A DNA stretch of 37,118 nucleotides from positions 25,001 to 62,118 of the forward strand of contig JASAOO010003441.1 of NCBI GenBank assembly GCA_030849075.1, written 5' to 3'. The DNA is from Zelonia costaricensis. Taxonomy: Eukaryota > Euglenozoa > Kinetoplastea > Trypanosomatida > Trypanosomatidae. Below are positions 1 to 8,389 of this stretch, piece after piece. The position numbers and the translations under genes were made by a program. Position 1 is the stretch's first letter; every line of letters begins with the position of its first letter. Under the pieces are notes generated by a model. It was not told where the DNA came from, did not search any database, and saw only the letters and a program-made list of their open reading frames with translations.

Positions 1-296
1 ACACGTGGAGACGCACATAGAAAACTGCAGCGCATTACTCTCCAAAGAAGCCCAGGAATAGCACGCTGCTTGAGCCTCCCTTCCTCTTCTCTTAGCCAAG
101 GGCTGGTGTCTCTCTCATCCCCCCTTCCCCCCCCCCCCACACACACACACACACACAGACGCACACGCGCCACTCGCTCCTTAGTTCTCACCGTTTCTTA
201 TTCCAGTGTGACTTCGCTTCTCTGGTGCGTGTCGTGAAGTCCCTCGTCCCCCCCCCCCTCTCACGCACACACAGAGGCACACAACGGACGTTCGCC
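1..296 (+). other. 5' flank of PRI2: spacer and leader
   Basis: No gene is visible. The stretch holds pyrimidine tracts at about 76-93 and 111-138, a short CA microsatellite at about 139-157, and several candidate trans-splice acceptor AGs (94-95, 157-158, 205-206). The AG at 205-206 follows a T/C-rich run and would give a leader of about 90 nt with no upstream ATG. An in-frame GTG at 225 extends the primase frame but is unlikely to be used in a eukaryote. Confidence 0.6.
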
Positions 297-2030
297 ATGC
301 AGGCCATCACCGCGTCGGTGCCCTCGCAGCGCTCGAGCGCCGGGCTCGGGCCGGACAAGCCGCTCCTCGCCACGGGGGAGTGGATGACGATGTACGAGCA
401 GAAGCCGCACGGCAACAGCACCCTCTTCGAGCTCGAGGCGATGGTGGCGAAGCGGATGGAGTTTCTGGCGTGGATCGATCAGGAGGTGAACTCCCCGCAG
501 GCCAAGAGCTTCGACGCCGTTCTGGACGCCATTATCGCCCGCCTGCCAGAGGAGCGGCGGTCGAGCAGTGCCGCGAGCGCCTCGCGAGGCACGGGGGTCT
601 CCCTCGGCTACGACGAGACCGCCGCGGGTGCCGGCGCCGCGGCGATGGGGGGCGCCGTCGCGGGAGGGCGGCGCTCCTCGTCACGCGGCTCGACCGGCAG
701 CGCGGCGGGCGGGAGTGCGGCGGCGAGCATCGTGTTCGCGCCGGACGAGGATGTCACCTCGCACCTGCTGTGCCGCTTTGCCTTCTGCATGAGCGAGCGG
801 TGGCGCGACTGGCTGGTGCGGACGGAGCGGGTGCTGCTCATGGCCCGCATCAAGATGGAAGTCGCGAAGAGCCCCTTCACCTTCCTCGTGGACCTTATGA
901 AGCGCAACGGGCTGCCGTGTGCGCCGCTGACGAAGGAGCAGCTGGAGGACTCGATCCTGGTCGAGTACCTCGACTACCGCCGCGCGCGGGCTGAGGCGGC
1001 GCGGGAGTCGGAGGGACGTGCGGAGAACTACTTCGCCGTGCCCCTGTCGCTCGCCACGCGACTCATCAAGAAGCGCCAGGTGCTCTGCCGCGGCGGGCAG
1101 GCGATCCTCTTCCGTGACCAGGTGCAGGAGGTGTTCCTCACGGTGTTCTGTGCCCACCTCAACCGCGGTCTGCACAGCGCCTTCCTCGCGCGCGTGAAGC
1201 AGCAGTCGCTGGAGGAGGAGTCGGCGCAGTCCACGGTGATGGTGATGCTGGATGCGTTTCTGGAGAAGTTCATCGCCGACCCCGCCGACAGCCTGCAGGA
1301 GGGGGAGGCGGGGATGGTGCGGGCGGGCGACGTGCAGCGGCTGGCGCAGACGCACTTCCCGCCGTGCATGCGCAGCATCGACTCGCACCTGCGCCGTGTC
1401 GGGCACCTCAAGCACCACGGCCGCTTCACCTACGGTCTCTTCCTCAAGGCCATCGGCCTCTCGCTCGAGGACTCGATGGAGCTGTTCGCGACGCTGATGC
1501 ACGTGAAGGGCGGCGGCTCCGTCGAGGCCTTCGCCAAGACGGCGTACGGCTACAACGTGCGGCACAACTACGGCATGGAGGGCAAGAAGACGAGCTACAG
1601 CTCCGCGTCGTGCGCCACCGTCCTCGGCCTGCCGCCTGTTGTGGACAGCCAGGACTGCCACGGCTGCCCATTTCGCTTCAGCAGCGAGGAGGCACTGCGC
1701 GCGATGGTGGGCAAGGAGCAGCCGAATCCGAAGGGCCGTGACTACCCGCCGGTGCGGCCAACCGCGGGCGACATCGAGGACATCGTGACCGACTGCAAGG
1801 CGCAGCACTACACCCGCGCGTGCTACAAGTACTTCATGTCCACCCACCCCGGCACCCGCCGCGACACCTTATTCCGCTCGCCGTACGAGTACTACAGCGT
1901 CAGCGTGGAGTCGGCGGGGCCGGCGGTGGAGAGCGGCCTCGACTCGGCCCGCTCCTCCGCTGGTCCGGGCAAGCGCACATCTGTGAGTCTCAACGAGAAC
2001 GTTGTGCGGCCCCGCACCTCGTCGCCATAG
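297..2030 (+). CDS. PRI2: DNA primase large subunit (PRI2/PRIM2 family)
   Basis: This is the regulatory subunit of eukaryotic primase, which works with the small catalytic subunit and DNA polymerase alpha to make RNA-DNA primers in the nucleus. The protein has 577 residues from the first ATG. The C-terminal iron-sulphur domain is unmistakable: the CMRS motif, the segment GRFTYGLFLKAIGLSLED, then YNVRHNYGMEGKKT, DCHGCPF and ACYKYF. The four cluster cysteines fall at residues 357, 439, 457 and 509, with spacing close to the human enzyme; the last gap is about 12 residues longer. The N-terminal half is weaker and is interrupted at roughly residues 85-150 by a Ser/Ala/Gly-rich insertion not expected in animal or yeast homologues. 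The start is the ATG at 297 because the upstream extension begins only at a GTG and reads like a leader. The family assignment is secure. Confidence 0.93.
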   Translation: MQAITASVPSQRSSAGLGPDKPLLATGEWMTMYEQKPHGNSTLFELEAMVAKRMEFLAWIDQEVNSPQAKSFDAVLDAIIARLPEERRSSSAASASRGTGVSLGYDETAAGAGAAAMGGAVAGGRRSSSRGSTGSAAGGSAAASIVFAPDEDVTSHLLCRFAFCMSERWRDWLVRTERVLLMARIKMEVAKSPFTFLVDLMKRNGLPCAPLTKEQLEDSILVEYLDYRRARAEAARESEGRAENYFAVPLSLATRLIKKRQVLCRGGQAILFRDQVQEVFLTVFCAHLNRGLHSAFLARVKQQSLEEESAQSTVMVMLDAFLEKFIADPADSLQEGEAGMVRAGDVQRLAQTHFPPCMRSIDSHLRRVGHLKHHGRFTYGLFLKAIGLSLEDSMELFATLMHVKGGGSVEAFAKTAYGYNVRHNYGMEGKKTSYSSASCATVLGLPPVVDSQDCHGCPFRFSSEEALRAMVGKEQPNPKGRDYPPVRPTAGDIEDIVTDCKAQHYTRACYKYFMSTHPGTRRDTLFRSPYEYYSVSVESAGPAVESGLDSARSSAGPGKRTSVSLNENVVRPRTSSP

Positions 2031-2073
2031 AAGTGCTCCTGCGATGGAGGGGGAGGGGGCTGGTGCTGGTGCT

Positions 2074-2094
2074 GGGAGGGGGGGGGCGGGAGGG
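2074..2094 (+). other. candidate G-quadruplex in the PRI2 3' UTR
   Basis: Four G tracts (2074-2076, 2078-2086, 2088-2090, 2092-2094) are separated by single-base loops A, C and A, on the sense strand 44 nt after the stop codon. This satisfies the canonical G3+N1-7 rule with the shortest possible loops. Folding in the transcript is inferred, not shown. Confidence 0.6.
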
Positions 2095-2826
2095 TGCTGC
2101 TGGTGGTGCCGCGAAAGACGGCATGAAGAGATCCCTTCGCTCCCGCATCGCGCAGCAGCCGCACAGTGCGGCGCGTCTCGCGGCGTGCCGCTCTGCGACT
2201 CCTTCCCTCCCCTCCCCCCTACCCCTCAGCCACGCGCACTGGGATGAGGAACACGCGTGACTCCTCAAGTGCGCCCGCTCCTCCCTGCGTGTGCGTGTGC
2301 GGGCCTCGTGTGCTGCCGTTTTTGTTTCTTGTGCTTTCTCTGGTGTTGATGGCGCGCGTGTGTGTGCGTGTTCGTGTGTAGTTTTCTTTTTGTTTTCTCT
2401 GCACATGTGACGCTGCGGCGGCGACCGTGGCATGCGCGCCGACGCATCCCAAACCTTTGAATTTGCCGGGGTACGTTGCTGCTCAGGGAAGGCGGGGGGG
2501 GTGCGGAGAGGGACTGTGGCGTCCCTCACCTCTCCCTCCTCTGTGGTTGTGCCACGACTCCAGGTGGTCCTTGGGAGTGCTGATCTTGTGTTGTTGAAGC
2601 GGCTGGATGTCGAAGTGGAGCGGGGTGGGAGGCGTCACGGTGCCTGCAACGCAACCCACACCGAGCTGCTTAGCCCCTCCTACATTCGCCCACCCCGCTC
2701 ACCCACCTCTTCGGATAATTTCATGGTCTGCGACTTGGTTGCTGGCGAAGACCTGTTGCACCTCGATGCTGAGCTCGGCTTCTGCTCCAACCCCGTCGCA
2801 CCCCGTCCCGCGCTGCCCACGTGACA

Positions 2827-2855
2827 CCACTCCCCCTCCTCTCTCACACTGCAAG
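2827..2855 (+). promoter_or_regulatory. candidate trans-splice acceptor for COX11
   Basis: A C/T-rich tract at about 2827-2850 is followed by the AG at 2854-2855, giving a leader of about 155 nt without an upstream ATG. A further AG at 2884-2885 is an alternative. Confidence 0.45.
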
Positions 2856-3010
2856 CCCGGCCCTTTACACGGCCCTGCCACGTAGTACAACAAAGCACAC
2901 GCACACGCGCGCCGCGGTGCATCTCCCCATCATCCCGCCCACGAACCTTAGCAACACGCGAAGCTCGCCCACCCCCTCGCCCTCCACAGACACTCGACTC
3001 GTGCATCGAC

Positions 3011-3805
3011 ATGCTGCGTCGGTGTTGGATGCGGTACTGCGCCGCTGGCGCCGCTGCTGGCGGAAGCGGCGCCGCCGCGCCACCGCCGCCTCCACGCCGC
3101 GACGGTCAAGAGTCGACCAGCAGCAGTGCACAGGCGCAGCACGAGGGTGGGGACGCGCAGGGCAAGAGCGGTGGCAAGCGGCGGTTCCGCATTGAGAGCG
3201 GCTACGACGGGACGAAGAACTACGACGAGCGCGGTCAGTTTTTCTCGGCCTTCCTCAGTATTGGCATCATGTCCCTGGGCTGCACGTTTCTCTTCGTGCC
3301 GCTGTACCGCATGTACTGCGCGCCGACGGGGCGCGGGGCGGACCCGAAGTTCTACACACCCGACGCGGCCCGCGAGCGCGAGGAGCAGAACAAGAACTAC
3401 CCGGTGCCCAAGAAGCTGCTCAAGGTGCGCTTTCTCAGCGACGTGGGTAACACGATGCCGATCGCCTTCGTGCCGCTGCAGAAGGAGGTCGAGGTGCTCG
3501 TCGGGGAGCCGGCGCTGGCCTTCTACTCCGCCTACAACCGCAGCAACCGCACGCTGCTCGGCGTCTCCTCCTACACCATCGCCCCGCCGGAGGTGACCAA
3601 CTACCTGAACAAGATTCAGTGCTTCTGCTTCGAGGAGCAGCGCTTCAAGCCGCACGAGCTGGTAGAGATGCCGGTCTTCTTCTACATCGACCGCGACTTC
3701 CTGAACGACCCCATCGTGAACTGGCTGGACGAGGTCATCGTGAACTACACCTTCTTCAACCTTGAGAAAACAAAGGACTACATATTCCGCTCCAGCCCAC
3801 GGTAA
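3011..3805 (+). CDS. COX11: cytochrome c oxidase assembly protein COX11 (CtaG family)
   Basis: COX11 delivers copper to the CuB site of cytochrome c oxidase subunit 1 in the mitochondrial inner membrane. The 264-residue protein begins with MLRRCWMRYCAAGAAAG, an arginine-containing presequence-like stretch, followed by a low-complexity Pro/Ser/Gln linker to about residue 55. One membrane segment lies at about residues 77-99, directly before PLYRMYCAPTG, a typical COX11 junction. The soluble domain then has the family hallmarks: the copper-ligand motif CFCFEEQ with cysteines at 204 and 206, and VEMPVFFYIDRDF near the C-terminus. Length agrees with mitochondrial COX11. The ATG at 3011 is the natural start because it begins the presequence. 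Bacterial CtaG shares the domain, but the presequence and host point to the mitochondrial protein. Confidence 0.95.
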   Translation: MLRRCWMRYCAAGAAAGGSGAAAPPPPPRRDGQESTSSSAQAQHEGGDAQGKSGGKRRFRIESGYDGTKNYDERGQFFSAFLSIGIMSLGCTFLFVPLYRMYCAPTGRGADPKFYTPDAAREREEQNKNYPVPKKLLKVRFLSDVGNTMPIAFVPLQKEVEVLVGEPALAFYSAYNRSNRTLLGVSSYTIAPPEVTNYLNKIQCFCFEEQRFKPHELVEMPVFFYIDRDFLNDPIVNWLDEVIVNYTFFNLEKTKDYIFRSSPR

Positions 3806-4089
3806 AGCACCACCGCATCGACGTCATCGCGTCTGCAGCACCGAGCCGGCCAGATCGATTGCGCACACAGACAGACGCAGAAGCAAATCGGAGTGCGGCG
3901 TGGGAAATGCAGTGTTGGGCGGATAGAACGGAGGGAAAGCAAAGACACCATGTGAGGTCGACCGGCGGCCCGGTGTACGTGCATCTTCACAGCTGTCTCT
4001 CGTTCCGTGTAAGTGGCTATGGCGGTTCGGCACGGCAAAGGCGGGCGGCTGGCCTGTGCCGGCGCACAGCGTCCATGGAGTGTGCCTCT

Positions 4090-4092
<3 letters not shown>

Positions 4093-4136
<44 letters not shown>
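4093..4136 (+). repeat. (TG)22 microsatellite
   Basis: An uninterrupted TG dinucleotide run of 44 bases continues imperfectly to about 4147. It lies in the presumed COX11 3' UTR. Confidence 0.95.
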
Positions 4137-4141
<5 letters not shown>

Positions 4142-4944
4142 GTGTGTATGCGTGTTGCCACAATTCTTTCTTTTGAGGCCCGTGTGCCGCGGTGTTGTCC
4201 CGTCCCCGACTCCACTCGACGGTTCATCCTTTCCACCTCCTTCCCCCATCCCCTTACGCACCGGTGATGGTGCGCGTTAGTACTCTGCACTCACAGAACT
4301 TCTTCCCCCCTTCCCCTTCCCTGTTCCTCACGCTGAGGGGCGACATCAAACAGGCACAACACCATGGAGCGAAGTGCGAAGCTCAACGAGGCACCGGGAG
4401 GAGCTCAAATGAGCCATGCGAGCCACGTTCGAGTGAGCAGCGGCGCGGGGCTCATCTTGACTCACTGGGTGGGTCTGGCAGCGGGTTGAAGGCCGTGGCG
4501 TGTCCGCAGCGGTCGACTTGGCGCTGGATGCACGGAGCCGTGCGTCAGACGCACACACAGACACACGCACACGTACGCACACCCGCACGTACCCATTTGC
4601 TGCCTCACAGTATCAAGCACTGCGCGCATGCGCGTACTAAGACCCGACGCAGAGTGTCGCGGTTTCGAAGGCATCTCCGTGCTGCACCCCATGTCCCTCG
4701 CTGCCTCTCTCTCTTGCGTTTCATCACAGACTCGTCCACCACGCGCAGCCTCCGCCCACGCTCGTCCGGTCAAGGCGGTCTGTACCAATCGAAGCCTGGC
4801 TGACCGCAACAAGGCACGCTCGACCACCCTCCCCCCCCTTCCCCCGGCTGTTCAGCACATCACAGCTGGCCGCTGACGCATGCGCAAGTGTGATACACCG
4901 CCGCACCACAAAACAGACGAGAAACGATAGACCAACTCATAGAC

Positions 4945-4974
4945 CCCCACCCTCCCTCCCCCCCACACACGCAG
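4945..4974 (+). promoter_or_regulatory. candidate trans-splice acceptor before 5103 gene
   Basis: A C-rich polypyrimidine tract at about 4945-4970 is followed by AG at 4973-4974. The resulting leader of about 128 nt contains no upstream ATG, which supports the ATG at 5103 as the start codon. Confidence 0.5.
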
Positions 4975-5102
4975 AAGTCCGTGTGCCTCTCGCTGTTATC
5001 CCTCACCTATCCCACGTAAAACATCTTGGCGTCTCGCAGCCGGGATCTACTGCACATCCAGCGCTCGCGTGGCCCAGTGCGTGCAAGGGCAGGGGACTGG
5101 AG

Positions 5103-7706
5103 ATGACCACCATTCTCATTGGCCGCAAGGAGCTCTTCTCCTTCGCCGACCGCCACAGCGCGGGTCGGCTGGCGGACTACAGCGGCCTCGGTGATGGGGA
5201 GGTGCTCTGCTGCCTGTTCAGCCTCGTCTTCCCAGACCACCGCATCCGCCCTGCCCCAGCGCAGACGCACTCGAGCACGCAGCGCGGGCACGCCAACTGG
5301 GACTCCCTTTTTCGGCGCTTCGCGCGGCTGCACATCCCCCTGCCCTTCCTCAACCCAGCCGCGCTGCAGGCCGGGGACGCCGAGTGCGGCTTCAGCACCC
5401 TCGTGCTCTTCTACTTCCTGCACCACCTCTCCAAGCGGGCGGACTTTGCAGCCGAGTTCGCGCTCGACGTCGCAGACGAGGTGACGGCCTACCTGCAGTC
5501 CACCGCGTGCATCGTGACGCTGCTGCTGGGCAACGCGCTGGACTGGACAGCCGTGCCGCCCGCACTGGCGCCTGCGCTCCGACAGCACCCCGCGTTCGAC
5601 ATGGCGGAGGGGGAGGTGGACGCGCTGGAGGCGGCTGCGGCCCGCACATACCGCCTCACCTACGCGCGGCCCCGCCAACGCAGCAGCAACACCGCGCAGC
5701 CACAGCGGCGCACGCGGGCTGCAGCGGAGCCGCACGACGAACGCGTCACGGCAGTGACACGGCGTGGCAGGCCACCGGCACCACCACCGCACGCGGCGGC
5801 AGTGGCAGCAGCGGGTGACAGTAGCAGCAGCCGCTCCGCCTCGTCCACCGCGACACACTCCAGCGCTGAGCAAGGCGGCGCAGAGGCCACAGGAGAGGAG
5901 GACTCACCCGTGCCGCGGCCGCCGTACGGCGCCGCAGCCCCGTCGTCGCACACCTGCGCCTCGTACTCAAGTCGCAACGCGACCCCACCCGCACCACCCC
6001 CGCCCTTCCAACACGTGGCGCGGCGCCCGTCCGCCACGGCGTCGTCCGCGGCGAGCTCGGCCGTCTCTTCGCTGTCCTTCACTGCAGCGCGCACGTCGGC
6101 ATCGCGTGCTTCGAGCGCGGGATCGTCTGCCGCGTCGACGTCCCGTGCGTCCTCGCTGGGAGGCAGCACGGCATACGCGGCCTCGGGCAGCACTCGACCG
6201 AGGACCCCCGCACCGCTGTACCGCACGGCGGCCTCTGTGCGGCCCGCACCGAGCTCGCTTCCAGCGGTGACGGAGCTAGAGGGGGCGCTGCAGCGCAAGG
6301 AGGCGGAGTGCGAGGCGCTGCAGATGCGCGTGGCGCAGCTCCTGACGCACTTGGCGGATGCGCGAGCCGCCGCTGCTGCAGCTGCAGTGGCCCCGCGACC
6401 CACTCCCGCCTCGGAGACGGCGCGGTACGAGGCCCGCATCGCCGAGCTGGAGGCGCAGCTGCGTGATGCGAGTGCTGAGCGCTTGCGCAGTGTGGCGCCG
6501 CGCAGTCCCTGCCCTCCGGCGCTTGATGCTGCACAGATGCACAAGGCGGCACTCGAGGCGGAGATTGTGGCGCTGACGGCGGACGTCGTGCAGACGGCGG
6601 AGGGGGAGGACGGGCCGGGGGGAGGTGCTTCGGCGGGCACGCGCATTGACGTGCACGAGACCGCAAACCTCCTGCACTGTCTGATGCTGGAGCAGCTGCA
6701 CGACGCGCCGCGCAATCGATCGCAGATGCAGCGGTGGCTGTGGTCCATTGTGGAGGCGCACCACACGCTGGAGGGGCGGCTGATGGCGGCTGTAGACCTG
6801 CTGCGCGTGTGGAGCGCCTCGCTCGACGAACACCACGACGCCCGTAAAGGCCGCGCCGCGTCCGCCTCGACGGCGCGGCGGAGCGCGTCGACGGTGGCCG
6901 CGGCGTTCTTTGAGGCTGCGGGGCCGACGGACGACGCGAGCGCGTCGACGGGGGTGGCGGCGGCGGCGGAAACTGTGGCAGACGGCGTTCACGAGGAGCG
7001 CCTTGCGTCGGTGCGGAGTGCCCATGTGGCTGAGCTGGCGGCGCTGCATGCACGCGAGCACGCGCTGCGCACGGCACTGGAGTCCGCGCAGCTGCAGCAC
7101 GCTACTACCGTGCAGCGGGCGGTGCGGCGTGAGCGGCTGTGGAAGGCGCTTTGCGCGTCGGTGTACGCGGCGGAGCAGGCCTCGTACGCCATCACCGAGT
7201 GCGGCACCGCCGAGCAGGTCGAGGCTCGGTTGCGCGAGCGCGAGCAGTACTACCGCACCGTCGAGGCGCTCACGCAGCAGCTGGTGGAGGAGGGGCCACA
7301 CGAGAAGGCAGCGACAACATCAACAGCAGATGGGGTGAGATCGCCGGTGGGGGCCCCCGCCGCCGCCGCCGGCATGCCCTCGCCGTGCGCCTCGATGCAG
7401 GCACTCGTGCAGCGGCTCCAGGGCGAGCGCGACGAGCTTCTCGGTGAAGTGGCACGGCTGCGCACGGCGATGTCGGCGATGCAGCAGCAGCGGCAAGGCT
7501 CACAGCAGAGGGAGTTGCCGGTGAAGAGGGTGGCGGACGCGAGAGGGTCTGCAGCAGCCACGACCACCGCCGCCGCGGGCGACTTCGAAGCGTGGATGGC
7601 TTCCTTCGCCTACACCAGCCCCGACGCATCGCATGGGCTCGCCGCACTGCTGCACGCGCACGAGGCACCGGCGTACCGATCGGAAGCCGCAGGAGCGACC
7701 CGGTAG
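5103..7706 (+). CDS. coiled-coil protein with CH/EB1-like N-terminal domain
   Basis: The protein is 867 residues from the ATG at 5103; the frame is open upstream only from a GTG at 4890. Residues about 25-125 have the pattern of a calponin-homology-type fold: GLGDGEVLCCLFSLVFPDH, then an NWDSLFRRFARLHIPLPF segment, then FSTLVLFYFLHHL, resembling the order of elements in EB1 (DG..YC..M..LFPG, then NFK.L, then EF.QWF). A long Ala/Ser/Pro/Thr-rich linker follows to about 385. Heptad-like coiled coils lie at about 386-462, 629-732 and 765-803. I recognise no orthologue by name. A microtubule-associated or basal-body role would fit CH plus coiled-coil architecture, but that is inference. The neighbouring gene also encodes a coiled-coil protein. 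Confidence 0.75.
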   Translation: MTTILIGRKELFSFADRHSAGRLADYSGLGDGEVLCCLFSLVFPDHRIRPAPAQTHSSTQRGHANWDSLFRRFARLHIPLPFLNPAALQAGDAECGFSTLVLFYFLHHLSKRADFAAEFALDVADEVTAYLQSTACIVTLLLGNALDWTAVPPALAPALRQHPAFDMAEGEVDALEAAAARTYRLTYARPRQRSSNTAQPQRRTRAAAEPHDERVTAVTRRGRPPAPPPHAAAVAAAGDSSSSRSASSTATHSSAEQGGAEATGEEDSPVPRPPYGAAAPSSHTCASYSSRNATPPAPPPPFQHVARRPSATASSAASSAVSSLSFTAARTSASRASSAGSSAASTSRASSLGGSTAYAASGSTRPRTPAPLYRTAASVRPAPSSLPAVTELEGALQRKEAECEALQMRVAQLLTHLADARAAAAAAAVAPRPTPASETARYEARIAELEAQLRDASAERLRSVAPRSPCPPALDAAQMHKAALEAEIVALTADVVQTAEGEDGPGGGASAGTRIDVHETANLLHCLMLEQLHDAPRNRSQMQRWLWSIVEAHHTLEGRLMAAVDLLRVWSASLDEHHDARKGRAASASTARRSASTVAAAFFEAAGPTDDASASTGVAAAAETVADGVHEERLASVRSAHVAELAALHAREHALRTALESAQLQHATTVQRAVRRERLWKALCASVYAAEQASYAITECGTAEQVEARLREREQYYRTVEALTQQLVEEGPHEKAATTSTADGVRSPVGAPAAAAGMPSPCASMQALVQRLQGERDELLGEVARLRTAMSAMQQQRQGSQQRELPVKRVADARGSAAATTTAAAGDFEAWMASFAYTSPDASHGLAALLHAHEAPAYRSEAAGATR

Positions 7707-8389
7707 CGCGTGTGTGTGTGTGCGTAGTGCAGTCCGGACAAGCCGACCTTGACAGCTGATCGCGGCTGTGTTCCCCTGTCCGTCCACGTACTCCTTCTCT
7801 GCCGCCTCACTCCATTCCTGTCCTTTGTGAAGTCGCCGCGCATCAGGGCGTGCCGGTACGCGCCGCTCTGTCACGCCGCCCGCTTCTTCTCCCTTTTCCA
7901 GCTTGACGGATTGACTGACTCTCCATAGAACGGAGGCTGTTGGCTCACCTGTACGCTTCCGTCTCTTCTTTGTTGCACTGTGCCATGCGAAGACACCGCG
8001 TGAGGGCGACGGCGCCGCTGGACCTCTGCGCGCGTGTGTGCGTGCGTCTGTGCTGCCCTAGATCAACAGAAAAACGCGATGAAGGCACGAGGAGCCGGGC
8101 CAAGGCCCGTTTAACTTCGTTTCTTCCTTCGTCCGGCCTCCACTCCAGGCACGCCCTCCCGTTGCGCGGCCTCAGATTGCAGAGGGGGGGGGACTCCTCC
8201 TCTCCCGCCTCCACGCGTCGCTCCGAACTCGGCTTACACAGGACCTCGAGACGCAGAAGACGCAGCGGGCGGCCGTGCTGACAACCAAGAGCGGTCTGGT
8301 CTCCGCGCGCCCGTGTACGTTTCCCTGCCATCACTCCCGCACCTTCTCGCGTACGTCTTCACCATCGCTGCCACGCATTATAGGTGCGC
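7707..8389 (+). other. spacer between the two coiled-coil genes
   Basis: No gene seen. It holds a short TG stretch after the stop, then pyrimidine tracts at about 8190-8222 and 8320-8350. Candidate acceptor AGs are at 8240-8241 and 8382-8383; the second would leave a leader of only 6 nt. Confidence 0.5.

Larger units (their letters stand above)
2031..3010 (+). other. spacer PRI2-COX11 (3' UTR and leader)
   Basis: No credible gene. The region starts with a G-rich block just after the primase stop, continues with GT-rich sequence typical of trypanosomatid 3' UTRs, and ends with a pyrimidine tract (about 2827-2850) followed by AG at 2854-2855, the likely trans-splice acceptor for COX11. Short open frames here have no family-like composition. 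Confidence 0.55.
3806..5102 (+). other. spacer COX11 to coiled-coil gene
   Basis: No gene seen in 1.3 kb. It contains the TG microsatellite at 4093-4136, several CA/CG-rich stretches (about 4550-4590), C-rich tracts at 4827-4845 and 4945-4970, and the likely splice acceptor at 4973-4974. Open frames crossing the repeats encode only Cys-Val or Thr-His runs. Confidence 0.55.

Noticed and set aside
225..296. GTG-initiated N-terminal extension of the primase
   Set aside because: The stretch is C/T and CA-rich leader sequence, and the ATG at 297 gives the expected PRI2 length. The same reasoning rejects the GTG extensions at 4890, 8384 and 29442.
4093..4136. Cys-Val repeat peptide frames over the TG run
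   Set aside because: Frames over a dinucleotide repeat are an artefact of the repeat and have no start context or neighbouring conserved sequence.
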